64,000 nucleotides of DNA from Paralvinella palmiformis. Its lineage: Eukaryota > Annelida > Polychaeta > Terebellida > Alvinellidae. Below, piece by piece: positions 12,281 to 22,782 of this stretch; positions within the stretch are counted from its first letter, which is position 1; every line of letters starts with the position of its first letter. Both the position numbers and the translations under genes were made by a program. The stretch is from contig JAODUP010000032.1 in assembly GCA_025642065.1 (NCBI GenBank), forward strand, positions 1,672,501 to 1,736,500, written 5' to 3'. Below the pieces are notes generated by a model. The model worked only from the letters and a program-made list of their open reading frames with translations. It did not search any database and was not told where the DNA came from.

Positions 12281-12700
12281 CTACAAACATATGAAATTCA
12301 AGACTATTTTAACAAGTCGATCATGATTGAAAACGGACCGTTTCGACATCGCCGTCGACAAACATCGTTTCACAATCTGCGTAGTCTTAGTGCGATTGCT
12401 TCGGAAGAGCTTCGCAATCTCGCTGTCGGGGAACATTTGGCGGGCCAGATTGGTGAAAAGGTCACCCAAAGATGCGGGCAAGTTGTGCTCTGCTATGAAG
12501 TACGCAAACAATACCTCTGCTTTTGGTGGTTGTATCATCGGAGTCGGCTAACTTCGGCTTGAAAAAGCCGGTTACTTGCGGGCATTTCAGCTGTCGCTCG
12601 TACATCTTCGATTTGAGGTGCTTGCGAACATCGTCGTAAACACCGGATGCAGACACCTTTATGTCACGACAACACACGGTGCATCATACATTGTTGCTTG
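12281..12700 (-). pseudogene. Truncated hAT-type transposase fragment with zinc finger
   Basis: On the minus strand a BED-like or related zinc finger start is visible (CTVCCRDIKVSASG, then DDVRKHLKSKMYE), reading from about 12,690 to 12,462. After a frameshift the protein continues at 12,538-12,281 (AEVLFAYFIAEHNLPAS, then ARQMFPDSEIAKLF and SNRTKTTQIV), a succession typical of hAT-like transposases in invertebrates. The catalytic part is absent, an in-frame stop precedes the finger, and the frame shifts within the fragment. Non-functional. Confidence 0.65.
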
Positions 12701-12714
12701 GAAGCTTGCTGGGC

Positions 12715-13030
12715 GTTACAACGCATTGGAATTGCTTATTTAGATGATAGCCACTAATGTATAATTATTATAATTAAACAAATTAAACACCTGACAATAT
12801 ATATTACCTGTAAGGAATTACGTAAGCAATTAATCCGACGTCTGTAAGACCTCCAAATGCTAAAACGTCTTACGGATGATCCGTAAAAGTTGGTATTCCG
12901 CTCCGGTACTTCAACATTTCACTCTAATAGAGATAACAGATCGACCCTGGTATGGTAGGCACTAGCACTACAACCACTTTGTAGGTATCCTAGAAGAATT
13001 TTACTCACAAAATTAATAAATATGATTAAA

Positions 13031-13034
<4 letters not shown>
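12715..13034. other. Intergenic, no feature seen
   Basis: AT-rich DNA between the hAT fragment and the microsatellite block; nothing recognised. Confidence 0.5.

Positions 13035-13088
<54 letters not shown>
13035..13088. repeat. (AT)n microsatellite
   Basis: About 54 bp of pure alternating AT. Confidence 0.95.
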
Positions 13089-13090
<2 letters not shown>

Positions 13091-13129
13091 TTATTTTAAT
13101 ATTATTATAATTGTAGATATATATATATT

Positions 13130-13796
13130 ATATATATGTGATGTTATGTGTGTGTATGTATGTATGTGTGTATGTATGTATGTGTGTATGTATATATGTG
13201 TGTATGTATATATGTGTGTATGTATATATGTGTGTATGTATGTATGTGTGTATGTATATGTGTGTATGTATGTATGTGTTGTATGTATGTGTGTATGTAT
13301 GTATGTGTGTATGTATGTGTGTGTGTATGTATGTGTGTATGTATGTGTGTATGTATGTGTGTATGTATGTGTGTGTGTATGTATGTGTGTATGTATGTAT
13401 GTGTGTATGTGTATATGTGTATGTATGTGTATATGTGTATGTATGTGTATATGTGTATGTATGTGTATATGTGTATGTATGTGTATATGTGTATGTATGT
13501 GTATATATGTATGTGTATATGTATATTTGTGTGTATATTTGTGTGTATATTTGTGTGTATATTTGTGTGTATATTTGTGTGTATATTTGTGTGTATATTT
13601 GTGTGTATATTTGTGTGTATATGTGTGTGTATATATGTGTGTGTATATGTGTGTGTATATGTGTGTGTATATGTGTGTGTATATGTGTGTGTATATGTGT
13701 GTGTATATGTGTGTGTATATGTGTGTGTATATGTGTGTGTATATATGTGTGTATATATATGTGTGTATATATATGTGTGTGTGTGTGTGTGTGTTT
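13130..13796. repeat. Long compound TATG/TG microsatellite
   Basis: About 670 bp built from TATG, TGTG, TATATG, TATTTG and TGTATATG sub-blocks, ending in (TG)n. Successive blocks have different homogeneous higher-order units (for example TATTTGTGTG near 13,530-13,615, then TATATGTGTG to 13,740). It is open in five frames and none is coding. It abuts the TTTTTAAGGGTAC end of an R1 copy. Confidence 0.95.
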
Positions 13797-14605
13797 TTTA
13801 AGGGTACATATAAAGAGGCAACAGGCACAGAGCATCAACATATCTAAACATCCTTCGAGACCTACCTCCATAAATCTAAATACAAATACAACTATACATA
13901 CATTAATCTAAAATACCTCCACATATTGATAAATGTGTGCGTATACCTAAGCATGTGTCTCGTCTACTCATCAGCCTGTGGGAACCAGCCAATTTGCTTT
14001 TCGTACGCGACAAACATGTCACGCCTACAGAAAAGCGGCTACATGCAGGCTACGTACAAAAAGCGGAAGCACGTAAAAAACATACCATTTGATACCACAG
14101 CTCGCAACAAACAACACGTGCGTGTGGTTCAATGGTGACTTGCTACATACATATCATAAACTATTTTGACACCACAGTTTACATTCAACAGTAATTTTCT
14201 GTGGTCCAAAAAAAACTGTGTATAAAACATTTCGACACCTCAGATGCTGACCTCAGCTTTATTCTGGGTTCGAATAACTGAATAAATCCTACCTATATGA
14301 ACCATGTATCAATACACGTCTGACTGGTCTGGCGTCGAAGTTCTTCTCTAACCTAAGTGAAAATCTAAGCCTTATATATACCCTCAGCGTGTTAACAAAC
14401 ATTACAGTTTGTTCATAACAAAGAGAATGTACATTAACTCAGTATAGACTCACTGAAGCGATTAAACTAAAATAAAAACAAAGAAGCAATTGCGCAATGG
14501 ATTATTACTGGACTAGAACGAAATATCGTCTCAAACCTGAGTAAATACTATGATTTACTCGAACCTAACAGCTAATCCTCATACGTTGAACGTTCATTCA
14601 CGCCT
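13797..14605 (+). repeat. Dispersed repeat R1, full copy
   Basis: About 810 bp from AAGGGTACATATAAAG to AGCTAATCCTCATAC. It matches 21,165-20,345 on the opposite strand almost base for base, and 22,720-22,130 with more divergence. Partial copies lie at 14,985, 39,300 and 42,565. No transposase, reverse transcriptase, terminal inverted repeat or LTR was recognised. The conserved 70-residue ORF in both full copies reflects sequence identity, not proven coding. Confidence 0.8.
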
Positions 14606-14984
14606 AATTTAACGTCACTAAGTATATGCAGTTAGGTGTGGTGGGATCTAAATTAAAGCGCCTATCCACTTGATCTATTTGACCCATGGTCGAGAAGAGC
14701 GGATTTCAGGCAGATCTCCGATACTGCGAATGACACGTCGGGATTATAATAGCTATACATTTAACAAATTTCCTATATCAGCGTAACCTAATTACTCATA
14801 ATATGGGAAAAACTCTGTCCGCAGCTTACCACATAAGAGGACAACAATATAGATTCTACATTATACATAACAAAGCTAATAGACTCAAACATGTTGTAAT
14901 AACGACATAACTTTCTTACATTGGTGTAATAAGGAATCTGGATGGAAATAGATAAGATGTCTGGCACGGGCAATGTGTGTTTTA

Positions 14985-15175
14985 GGGTACATAGAAAGAG
15001 GCAACAGGCACAGAGCATCAACATATCTAAACATCCTTCGAGACCTACCTCCATAAATCTAAATACAAATACAACTATACATACATTAATCTAAAAATAA
15101 AATGTTCCATACCTCCACATATTGATAGATGTATGCGTATACCTATGCATGAGTCTGATCTACTATAAATCCCTA
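14985..15175 (+). repeat. R1 partial copy
   Basis: It begins TTTTAGGGTACATAG and repeats the first ~190 bp of R1. It is preceded by TCTGGCACGGGCAATGTG, which also occurs at about 4202 in front of the 400 bp tandem unit. Confidence 0.8.
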
Positions 15176-15423
15176 TAATCAATCAATCATTCATTCATTC
15201 AATCACTGAATCACTCAAACACTCACTCACTTACACACAAATACACACACACACACACAAACAAACACAGGCACACACACACACACAAACATAGATAAAC
15301 ACACAAACTCACTCTTATACACACCAACCACCAGCTGCCTATTATCTCTTAATGATTGTTGATTTTCTTCAGTTTCTTCTCCTTCCTTTATAAAGTGATA
15401 TTATCTTCCACGAAAAATTCTAT
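15176..15423. repeat. CA-rich and CACT-rich simple sequence
   Basis: Degenerate ATTC/CACT repeats at 15,180-15,235 are followed by interrupted (CA)n to about 15,330. No gene. Confidence 0.7.
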
Positions 15424-15535
15424 CTGGGGGTTGTTTCATCTTTGACTTCGCTTCATTACATTTGGAGGTAGTTCTGCTCATTTAGCCTACCATGTGCACA
15501 AAAGTGGCCGTAAAACATCAATCATCATCATTATC
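15424..15535 (+). mobile_element. SINE family A, 5'-truncated
   Basis: It contains the body and 3' end only (GGTTGTTTCATCTTTGAC, CATTTAGCCTACCATGTG, AAAGTGGCCGTAAAACATC) and ends in ATC/CAT repeats. The tRNA-like head is missing. Confidence 0.75.
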
Positions 15536-15769
15536 CAAGATAAATTTTGTAACTTGTTTTGAAGAACATTTAAAATCGATCAAGAATATGATAATATAAT
15601 ATGTCTTTCTGGTAGAATAAGTTTCCTTTCTTCGTGTCACAACATAAATATCTCATCTACTGACGCCAAGATAATTTGTTAATGGTGAACCATCGTCTTA
15701 AAGACACCTGGCACATATGAACCTAATTAAAAAGATGGTTGTTGCCTAATAACAAAGTGATAATTATTA

Positions 15770-15944
15770 CTGTTAATTGTGATAATCTTTAGCATTTAAA
15801 GTTAATTATCACTTATCTGTTGGCAGGTGATGGGTATGTTGTAATGGCAAGGTATTGATGAACAGGCGTCATTCTGTCTGTCGATGTCTTGGCAAAGAGA
15901 CGACATAAGGAGCTGAGAAGAAGACATCAGAGTACTCATCTCTG
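15770..15944 (+). promoter_or_regulatory. Candidate promoter and non-coding first exon, copy 1
   Basis: The block runs from paired GATA motifs (15,806-15,818, TTATCACTTATCT) through GTCGATGTCTTGGCAAAG and GACGACATAAGGAGCTGAG to a strong donor CTCTG|GTAAGTGATA at 15,944. It is repeated at 17,580-17,779 and, inverted, at 45,584-45,760. Conservation of the donor and flanks in three copies suggests a transcribed 5' UTR exon. No start codon in a long frame is seen. Inferred; needs RNA evidence. Confidence 0.5.
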
Positions 15945-17569
15945 GTAAGTGATAGTTTTATATCTAAACAATAAACGGGACACTAGATTGTAATAGGACT
16001 TGGTAGTTTCTTCCATTTCCCTTTATGCCACCTCTTAAGGTCAACGTCCAGAGATTTTATTAACCGATTTAAAAGAAAATGAAAGTCTGCCCCATTTTGG
16101 ATTTGAGAGATTTGTCAGCGCACCGATTTTGGTGACAACTTCAACTCCTTAATAAAATAACACTATATCTGGATATACGTGCATTCTCTGTATATAGAAG
16201 GGACTGATGAGTTTAACGTCCATATTCTGGAACTATTAAAATCTGACACACGGCAATTTCGTTTTGTCTTCCGATTTGGTATTTATAAATTTTGCTGAAT
16301 TAATAAATTCCTGTGAGGGGATGGGGACAATCACTTACCTTTATAGCAATGCAAATATTGTCTACTTCATGTATACACCGTTTATTCAGCGACATTAAGG
16401 ATTGCTGCCGGAGTTAAAATTAGGAGATTTGTAACGGCGAAGCTTAATGCTGTGTCGTTATTTAAAAAATGAAATTACTTTTATTTCCAGTGCGCTGATG
16501 AGTTTTTATACGTATGAAGACTATTTAAATTGACTCACTCGTCCACTCACTCATCCATTCAATCACTCAATCGTTCACTCACTAACTCAACCACTCGCTC
16601 AACCATCTACTCACTCATTCACTAAACAATTCACTGACTCACCAAACTACTCAGCCACTTAATAACTAAATTACGCGTTTAATCAACCACTTATTCACTC
16701 AACCACTTTGTAATGTCTCACCAGTCCCTAAGCCGCCAAGCAAAATCAAAATGCGAATCACCTACAGCCGTGGAGTTTGGGAGTAAAACACCCAAGTCAG
16801 ATCACGGCAGTAGTGAGAATGTTTAGCTTAATTATCTAAGCAGCCCTATTTATAGCTATTTTTCAGTTGCTGTATCTTTCTTCAAAGCAATACTATATAA
16901 ACTATATAACCCAATTGTCACTGTCTTCAAAGATCAGTTTTTACAACGGGCAGGCGTCATGAAGCGACTACTATTAAAACTGTTTAGCTTAATTGCTATT
17001 AAAAGACTGACATCTGCGCTGAAGCAGACCGTAATAGGGCGTCATAGCTTCGATACTGTTTGAACTATGTTATAATTTTCAAACCTGACCTAACGTCTGC
17101 TATTCTATTGTAGTTCTTAAATGTTATTTATGACAAGCAGATTAGAGCTAATCTTGAATGTCATAGTACAAACTGGACATAACTGGACCTAGGAAAGATA
17201 ATTCTGTTCCCACATACAACCAAGGTGAATTTTATATCCAACTAAAGTTATTATATAAAACACACCAACCGCGCGAGCCGTGTCCAATGCCACCGCTCGA
17301 GATGCGATGCAGTGTTTCTATTCCTGAGTCAGGAGACTTATAATGCTTTAAGAGCGTACTCAACCACTCACACAAACGCGCCATCGTTTATCTATTTTTT
17401 CTCCTTTTCTTTGTTCATCCTCCATCTTATATATTGATGACGTTAAGAGACATGATCTTCAGAGATAAATGTCTTCGCAATTTTGAAACATAATTATTTT
17501 ATGCACGTCAATATTCAACAGAAAAATAGTCTGTTTCTGAAAATATTCCTTTTCTAAGAATCGGGAAAA
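15945..17569 (+). other. Between the two first-exon copies
   Basis: No ORF is supported. 16,530-16,705 is degenerate CACT-rich repeat. 16,711-16,800 is a copy of the TAATGTCTCACC dispersed block also seen at 4.3 and 4.7 kb. The rest is unremarkable. Confidence 0.5.
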
Positions 17570-17579
17570 AAATCATGAA

Positions 17580-17779
17580 ATCTGGATTAGAAAGATGGCT
17601 GTAGCCTAAAAATAAAGTTATAATTATTGCTATTTGGTGTGATAAATTTAGCATTTAAATATATCTAGTATGTTGTCATGGCAAGAAATTGACGAACAGA
17701 TGTCATTTCAGTCAGTCGATGTCTTGATGAATTGACGACATAAGAAGCTAAGAAGAAGACATCAGAACACTCAACTCTG
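17580..17779 (+). promoter_or_regulatory. Candidate non-coding first exon, copy 2
   Basis: It is a diverged tandem copy of 15,770-15,944, ending at the donor CTCTG|GTAAGTGATG at 17,779. It lies closest to coding exon 1 of the left gene. It keeps a single TGATAA but lacks the paired GATA cluster of the other copies. Confidence 0.45.
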
Positions 17780-17884
17780 GTAAGTGATGGTTTTATATTT
17801 GACATCAAACAGGACGCCACATTGTGATGTCATATGGCAGATTCTTCACATTGTTGTGGTGTCATTTCTTGGCAATCTCAGATA

Positions 17885-18222
17885 TTCCAGTATAATAATA
17901 ATAATATTAATAATTACAAAACTTCTATAGCACCAATATCCCCGAAAAGATTCGAGCTCAGTGGCGTAGCTAGTACAGGGGTTGGGAAAACTCATAGTCC
18001 CGGTATGGGGCAAAGTTCATCAACAATGATCATATGGAAAGGAAACTTAGGAAGGATAAGTGAAAAAGGTGTAAAGTGAGTTTTTAAATGGTGACGAAAG
18101 AAACTATGCTAGTTGATGACTTAACATATTCAGAGAGTCAATTCCAAAGAGTAGGGACAGCAACTGAAAAAAGTCCCAGCATGAGTTTTAACCTTGAGAA
18201 CAAACAACAAGTGAAAACCAGA
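17885..18222 (-). mobile_element. 5'-truncated LINE 3' end
   Basis: It matches the 3' end of the minus-strand LINE at 39,400-39,745 (shared AAAGTTCATCAACAATGATC, then ACTTAGGAAGGATAAG). Only about 340 bp are present, as expected for a 5'-truncated insertion. The AAT-rich terminus lies at 17,893-17,915. The 81-residue plus-strand ORF here is a shadow. Confidence 0.75.
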
Positions 18223-18235
18223 TGAACGGAGCTCT

Positions 18236-18413
18236 CTGGGCTTGGGTGAGTTTTCTTGGCTTGGGTGGGTTTTCTGGGCTTGGGTGAGTTCTTTGGGCTA
18301 TACAGAATTTTGTATTTAATATGAAGGATTGTAGGATCATAGGGCGACGTCGTGGTCGTTGTGATGGTGGTGCTCGTCGTGATGGTCGTGGTGGTGTAGT
18401 GATGATGATGATG

Positions 18414-18420
<7 letters not shown>
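18236..18420. repeat. G-rich minisatellite and GTGGTC/ATG simple repeats
   Basis: About three 21-bp units around GGGCTTGGGTGAGTTTTCT occupy 18,236-18,302. Irregular GTCGTGGTC/GATGGTGGT sequence follows to 18,400, then (ATG)n. Confidence 0.85.
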
Positions 18421-18444
<24 letters not shown>

Positions 18445-18640
18445 GTATATTTAATAAAGCGCCCTTACTAGCAGGAGCCATTCAAAGGCGCTGTACAAAT
18501 AATATGTAATATAATAATACCCCAAATAATGTCTGTAAAAACCCTGTAATGATTTAAAAGATAATAATTATTTATCTGTGAAAGCGACCTTAAATAGGTG
18601 TGTTTTTAGAAGAGATTTAAAATTTCCAAGAGACGACGCA
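18421..18640 (-). mobile_element. LINE or SINE 3'-tail fragment
   Basis: An (ATA)n run is followed by TTTAATAAAGCGCCC, GGAGCCATTCAAAGGCGC and TGTACAAA, a layout common at CR1/L2-type 3' tails. Related pieces lie at 32,090-32,180 (opposite strand), 44,935-45,085 and about 60,180-60,250. No coding sequence. Confidence 0.6.
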
Positions 18641-19150
18641 TTTCTAATAATGTTATAATGATATAAGTAGCAACAGTTACTGTTACTGTTGATAATGAAG
18701 TATCATTTAATAAATTAATAAATTAATTAACGTAGTTTAAAATAGCGCCAATACTCAAATAAACGGATTATTTAATACTTTACAAAATGTTTACATTTTG
18801 ACATGAATTAGGCATGTACATGGAATAAAAAGGTATGTTTTTTATAGGTGTCTTATACTGGTCTGGTGTTTTAAATCTTCTGTTGGGTGGTAAACTGTTC
18901 CATTGGATGGGGAAGATATATGTATTGTCAAATATATAGAGTCATGTACTTTATCTTCCTTATGAATCGTTATCTAATTGACTCAGTTTTTGTTTATGTT
19001 GATATCGGAGATATTCCAAAACTGACCTATTTCGGCAAAGTGAAAGCTAGCAGTAAAAAGTGAACCTATAATCTTGGTATTACTGTCATATTCATCGCAT
19101 TTCTCCTAGTTGGTATCAGTAGCACTGTTTTTTAAATTCATTTCGCTCAG
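18641..19150. other. Intron before coding exon 1 of the left gene
   Basis: AT-rich, no further feature. It ends in the acceptor TTTCGCTCAG|ATTCTTC at 19,150, identical in core to the right copy at 44,505. Confidence 0.5.
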
Positions 19151-19161
19151 ATTCTTCAAAG

Positions 19162-19182
19162 ATGAAAAACACCACCGTATAA
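19162..19182 (+). CDS. Short upstream ORF (six codons) before the receptor start
   Basis: The ATG at 19,162 opens MKNTTV and a stop, in a different frame from the main start at 19,203. The same short ORF is conserved in the right copy. It could lower translation of the main frame; this is inferred. Confidence 0.4.
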   Translation: MKNTTV

Positions 19183-19202
19183 AAGACATCCCTACGAGCA
19201 CG

Positions 19203-21193
19203 ATGCCTTTTAAAAGTGGAGTGTCCCCTAGTGGACCAGCCAATTCCGGATCAACAACGTCATCAACATCACCGACATCATCATCCAGTAGCACGTCATC
19301 CTCGTTGGATGTTAATACAAATGAAACAGCTGAAAATGGTAAGTTTAAATAAGTGAAATATGCTGTCATAATGAAACAGCTGGCAGTGGTAAGTTTAAAT
19401 AAGTGAAATATGCTGTTATAATGAAACAGCTGGCAGTGGTAAGTTTAAATAAGTGAAATATGCTGTTATAATGAAACAGCTGGCAGTGGTAAGTTTAAAT
19501 AAGTGAAATATGCTGTTATAATGAAACAGGGGGTGGGAAATGGTACTGTTTAAATAAGTGAAATGTGCTGTTATAATGAAACAGCTGGAAATGGTAAGTT
19601 TAAATAAGTGAAATATGCTGTTGTAATGAAACAGCTGGCAATGGTAAGTTTAAATAAGTGAAATATGCTATTATAATGAAACAGCTGGAAACGGTAAGGA
19701 TAAATAAGTGAAATATGCTGTTATAATGAAACAGCTGGCAATGGTAAGTTTAAATAAGTGTAATATACTACTATAATAGTGGTCTCTTAATAGATTTGTG
19801 ACGATCAATGAGTTACGTAGCCGTTTAAAGGCTTTTTGTCGACATCAATGTTCATAACGGAGGTAGAGAGTGTTTGTACTATTCAGCGACATTTGGAGAT
19901 AAACGGGTCATTTACTATTGCCTGTTTTTTGGGGTCAATTTTAGATGTTAACATACAAATGAATATAGAACGAGCGTTCTGAACATCGAACCAGCGAGAC
20001 TTTTTTTATCAAAGAATGCAAAAGAGTCTAATTTAGCATTATTGTCAAGTTGAAATTAACTTATATCAGATAATATCTGGGTAATACATATTAAACTTTA
20101 CGTCTCCCGTAAGTTGTGCCGGGATGAGTTTGTTAGTTTGATAATGAATGGTATACGCGCTTCCTTCAATGAGTGCATGAGTGCGAGTGTATGATAACCA
20201 TCTATATAATTATTCTTGCCATGGGCTTTTTCTTTGTTTATAAAGTTATATTTCTATACCCTATTCTCAATTTGATTAATTCCGTTAGGTTAAGTAAAGT
20301 TTCATTTTCAAACAGTTCCGCTTTAACACTCTCAAATGATACCCATATCTCAGATATATGTATGAGGGTTAGCTGTTAGGTTCGAGTAAATCATAGTATT
20401 TACTCAGGTTTGAGACGATATTTCGTTCTAGTCCAGTAATAATACATTGTGCGGTATTGCTACTTTGTTTAGCTTTTAGTTAAATCACTACAGTGAGTCC
20501 ATACTGAGTTAGTGTACATTCTCTTTGTTATGAACAAACTGTAATGTTTGTTAACACGCTGAGGCTATATATAGGGCTTGAATTTTCACTTAGGTTAGAG
20601 AAGAACTTCGACGCCAGACCAGTCGGACGTGTATTGATACATGGTTCATATAGGTAGGATTTATTCAGTTATTCGAACCCAGAATAAAGCTGAAGTCAGC
20701 ATCTGAGGTGTCGAAATGCTTTATATACAGGTTTCTTTTGGACCACAGAAAATTACTGTTGAATGTAAACTGTGGTGTCAAAAGAGTTTGATGTGTATGT
20801 AGCAAGTCACCATTGAACCACACGCACGTGTTGTTTGTTGCGAGCTGTGGTATCAAATGGTATGTTTTTTACGTGCTTCCGCTTTTTGTACGTAGCCTGC
20901 ATGTAGCCGCTTTCCTGTGGGCGTGACATATTTGTCGCGTACGAAAAGCGAATTAGCTGGTTCCCACAGGCTGATGAGTAGACCAGACACATGCTCAGGT
21001 ATACGCACATATCTATCAATATGTGGAGGTATGGAACATTTAATTTTTAGATTAATGTATGTATAGTTGTATTTGTATTTAGATTTATGGAGGTAGGTCT
21101 CGAAGGATGTTTAGATATGTTGATGCTCTGTGCCTGTTGCCTCTTACTATGTACCCTAAAACACACACACACAACACAAACACACACACACAC

Positions 21194-21227
<34 letters not shown>

Positions 21228-22732
21228 CTTAAATTTCGAAATATTTACGAATTCTCTTTATTCCTGCTATAATACTTTACTAAATAATTAAGATAATTAC
21301 AGCTTATTACAAAACTATCTCTTTGTTCAACATTATTTATCCCCCTTTCTTTCTTTCTTCCTTTCTTTCTTTCTACACAGTTCAGTCACATTTTATAATT
21401 AACAATTTCATTATCTCACATGGTTTTTTTTTAAACTTATAGTTACTCTGACTTCAGAACAATTTATATTTATAAAGGACATTATAAAAATGCGTATTTC
21501 TTAATTAATTATTTAAATAATAATAATAACAATAATAATAATAATAATAATAATATCCAATAATTTTACACTACGACAGTATGATAATACCCAATCTAAA
21601 TAGGATATTGATTATTTTTCAGAGTCCACAACTAATCAACTTACCAGATCGGATATGACCAAGAAAAAACGGAAGATAATTACTTTGGTAGTCTGTCCCT
21701 TTGTGATATGTTTCATTTTAATTTCGATCATATTTGCCTTCCGCGTCTCTGGGTATTACAAAACTACTGTTGTGCACAAAACTATCGAATTTAACATAGA
21801 ACTAGCTGGTGTCATAAGTGAAATACAGATTGAAAGAGATCTTGGAGCGTTCTATATCAGTAACCCAACTGAAACTACTGAAGAGAAACTCATCGCTCAG
21901 TATCATCTCACTGATCAGGTAATAAGTATAGCCCTCTAGGAAAATACACACACATACACGCACATGTACCCATGCACACACATACATACCCACGCACGCA
22001 CGCACGCACGTACACACACACACACACAAACATACAAGCAGGCAGAGAGAGAGAGAAAGAGACCTAAAGTCACTTCACTGCTTCCATAGGTAGTGTACAT
22101 CTTATCAGGTGTTCAGCAAATTGTTATGTTGGTTGACGTGTCGAGAGCCTATAGAAGGCCTAAGTTTTCACTCAGATTAGAGAACAACTTAGACGCCAAA
22201 CCTATCGGACGTCTATAGATACGGTTGATATATGTAGGATTTGTTTGGGTATTCAACCTCTGAAAAAATGCTGAGGTCATCATCTGTGGTGTCGAAATGT
22301 TCTATGTATAGGTTTCTTTTGGACCACAGAAAATTAATGCTAAATGTAAACTGTGGTGTCAAAGTAGTTATTTTGTGTATGTAGTAACTCGCCATTGAAC
22401 CACAACACACGTGTTGTTTACTGCGAGCTGTTGTATCGCATAGTGTTTTGGTACGTGTTTCGGTTTTTGTGCATAGCCTGCACGTAGCCGCTTCCTTGTG
22501 GGCTTGACATGTTTGTCGCGTACGAAAGGCTGATTAGCTGTGTCCCACAGGCTGACGAGTAGACCAGACACATGTATAGGTCTACTTATACATCTATAGA
22601 TATGTAGAACATTTTATATTTAGATTGATGTATGTATAGTTTTATTTATGTATAGATTTATGGAGGCATAGGTCTCAAAGGCAGTTTAGATATTGATGTT
22701 CTGAGCCAGTGCCACTATATCTATATATATAC

Positions 22733-22782
<50 letters not shown>

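Noticed and set aside
13091..13911. Five open frames of 217-257 codons rich in Cys/Val/Tyr or His/Thr
   Set aside because: They are translations of a TATG/TG microsatellite, open in almost every frame because the repeat lacks stop triplets.
13926..14138. 70-residue ORF conserved between two R1 copies
   Set aside because: The whole repeat is conserved, not just the frame, and the more diverged R1 copy breaks it; no evidence of coding.
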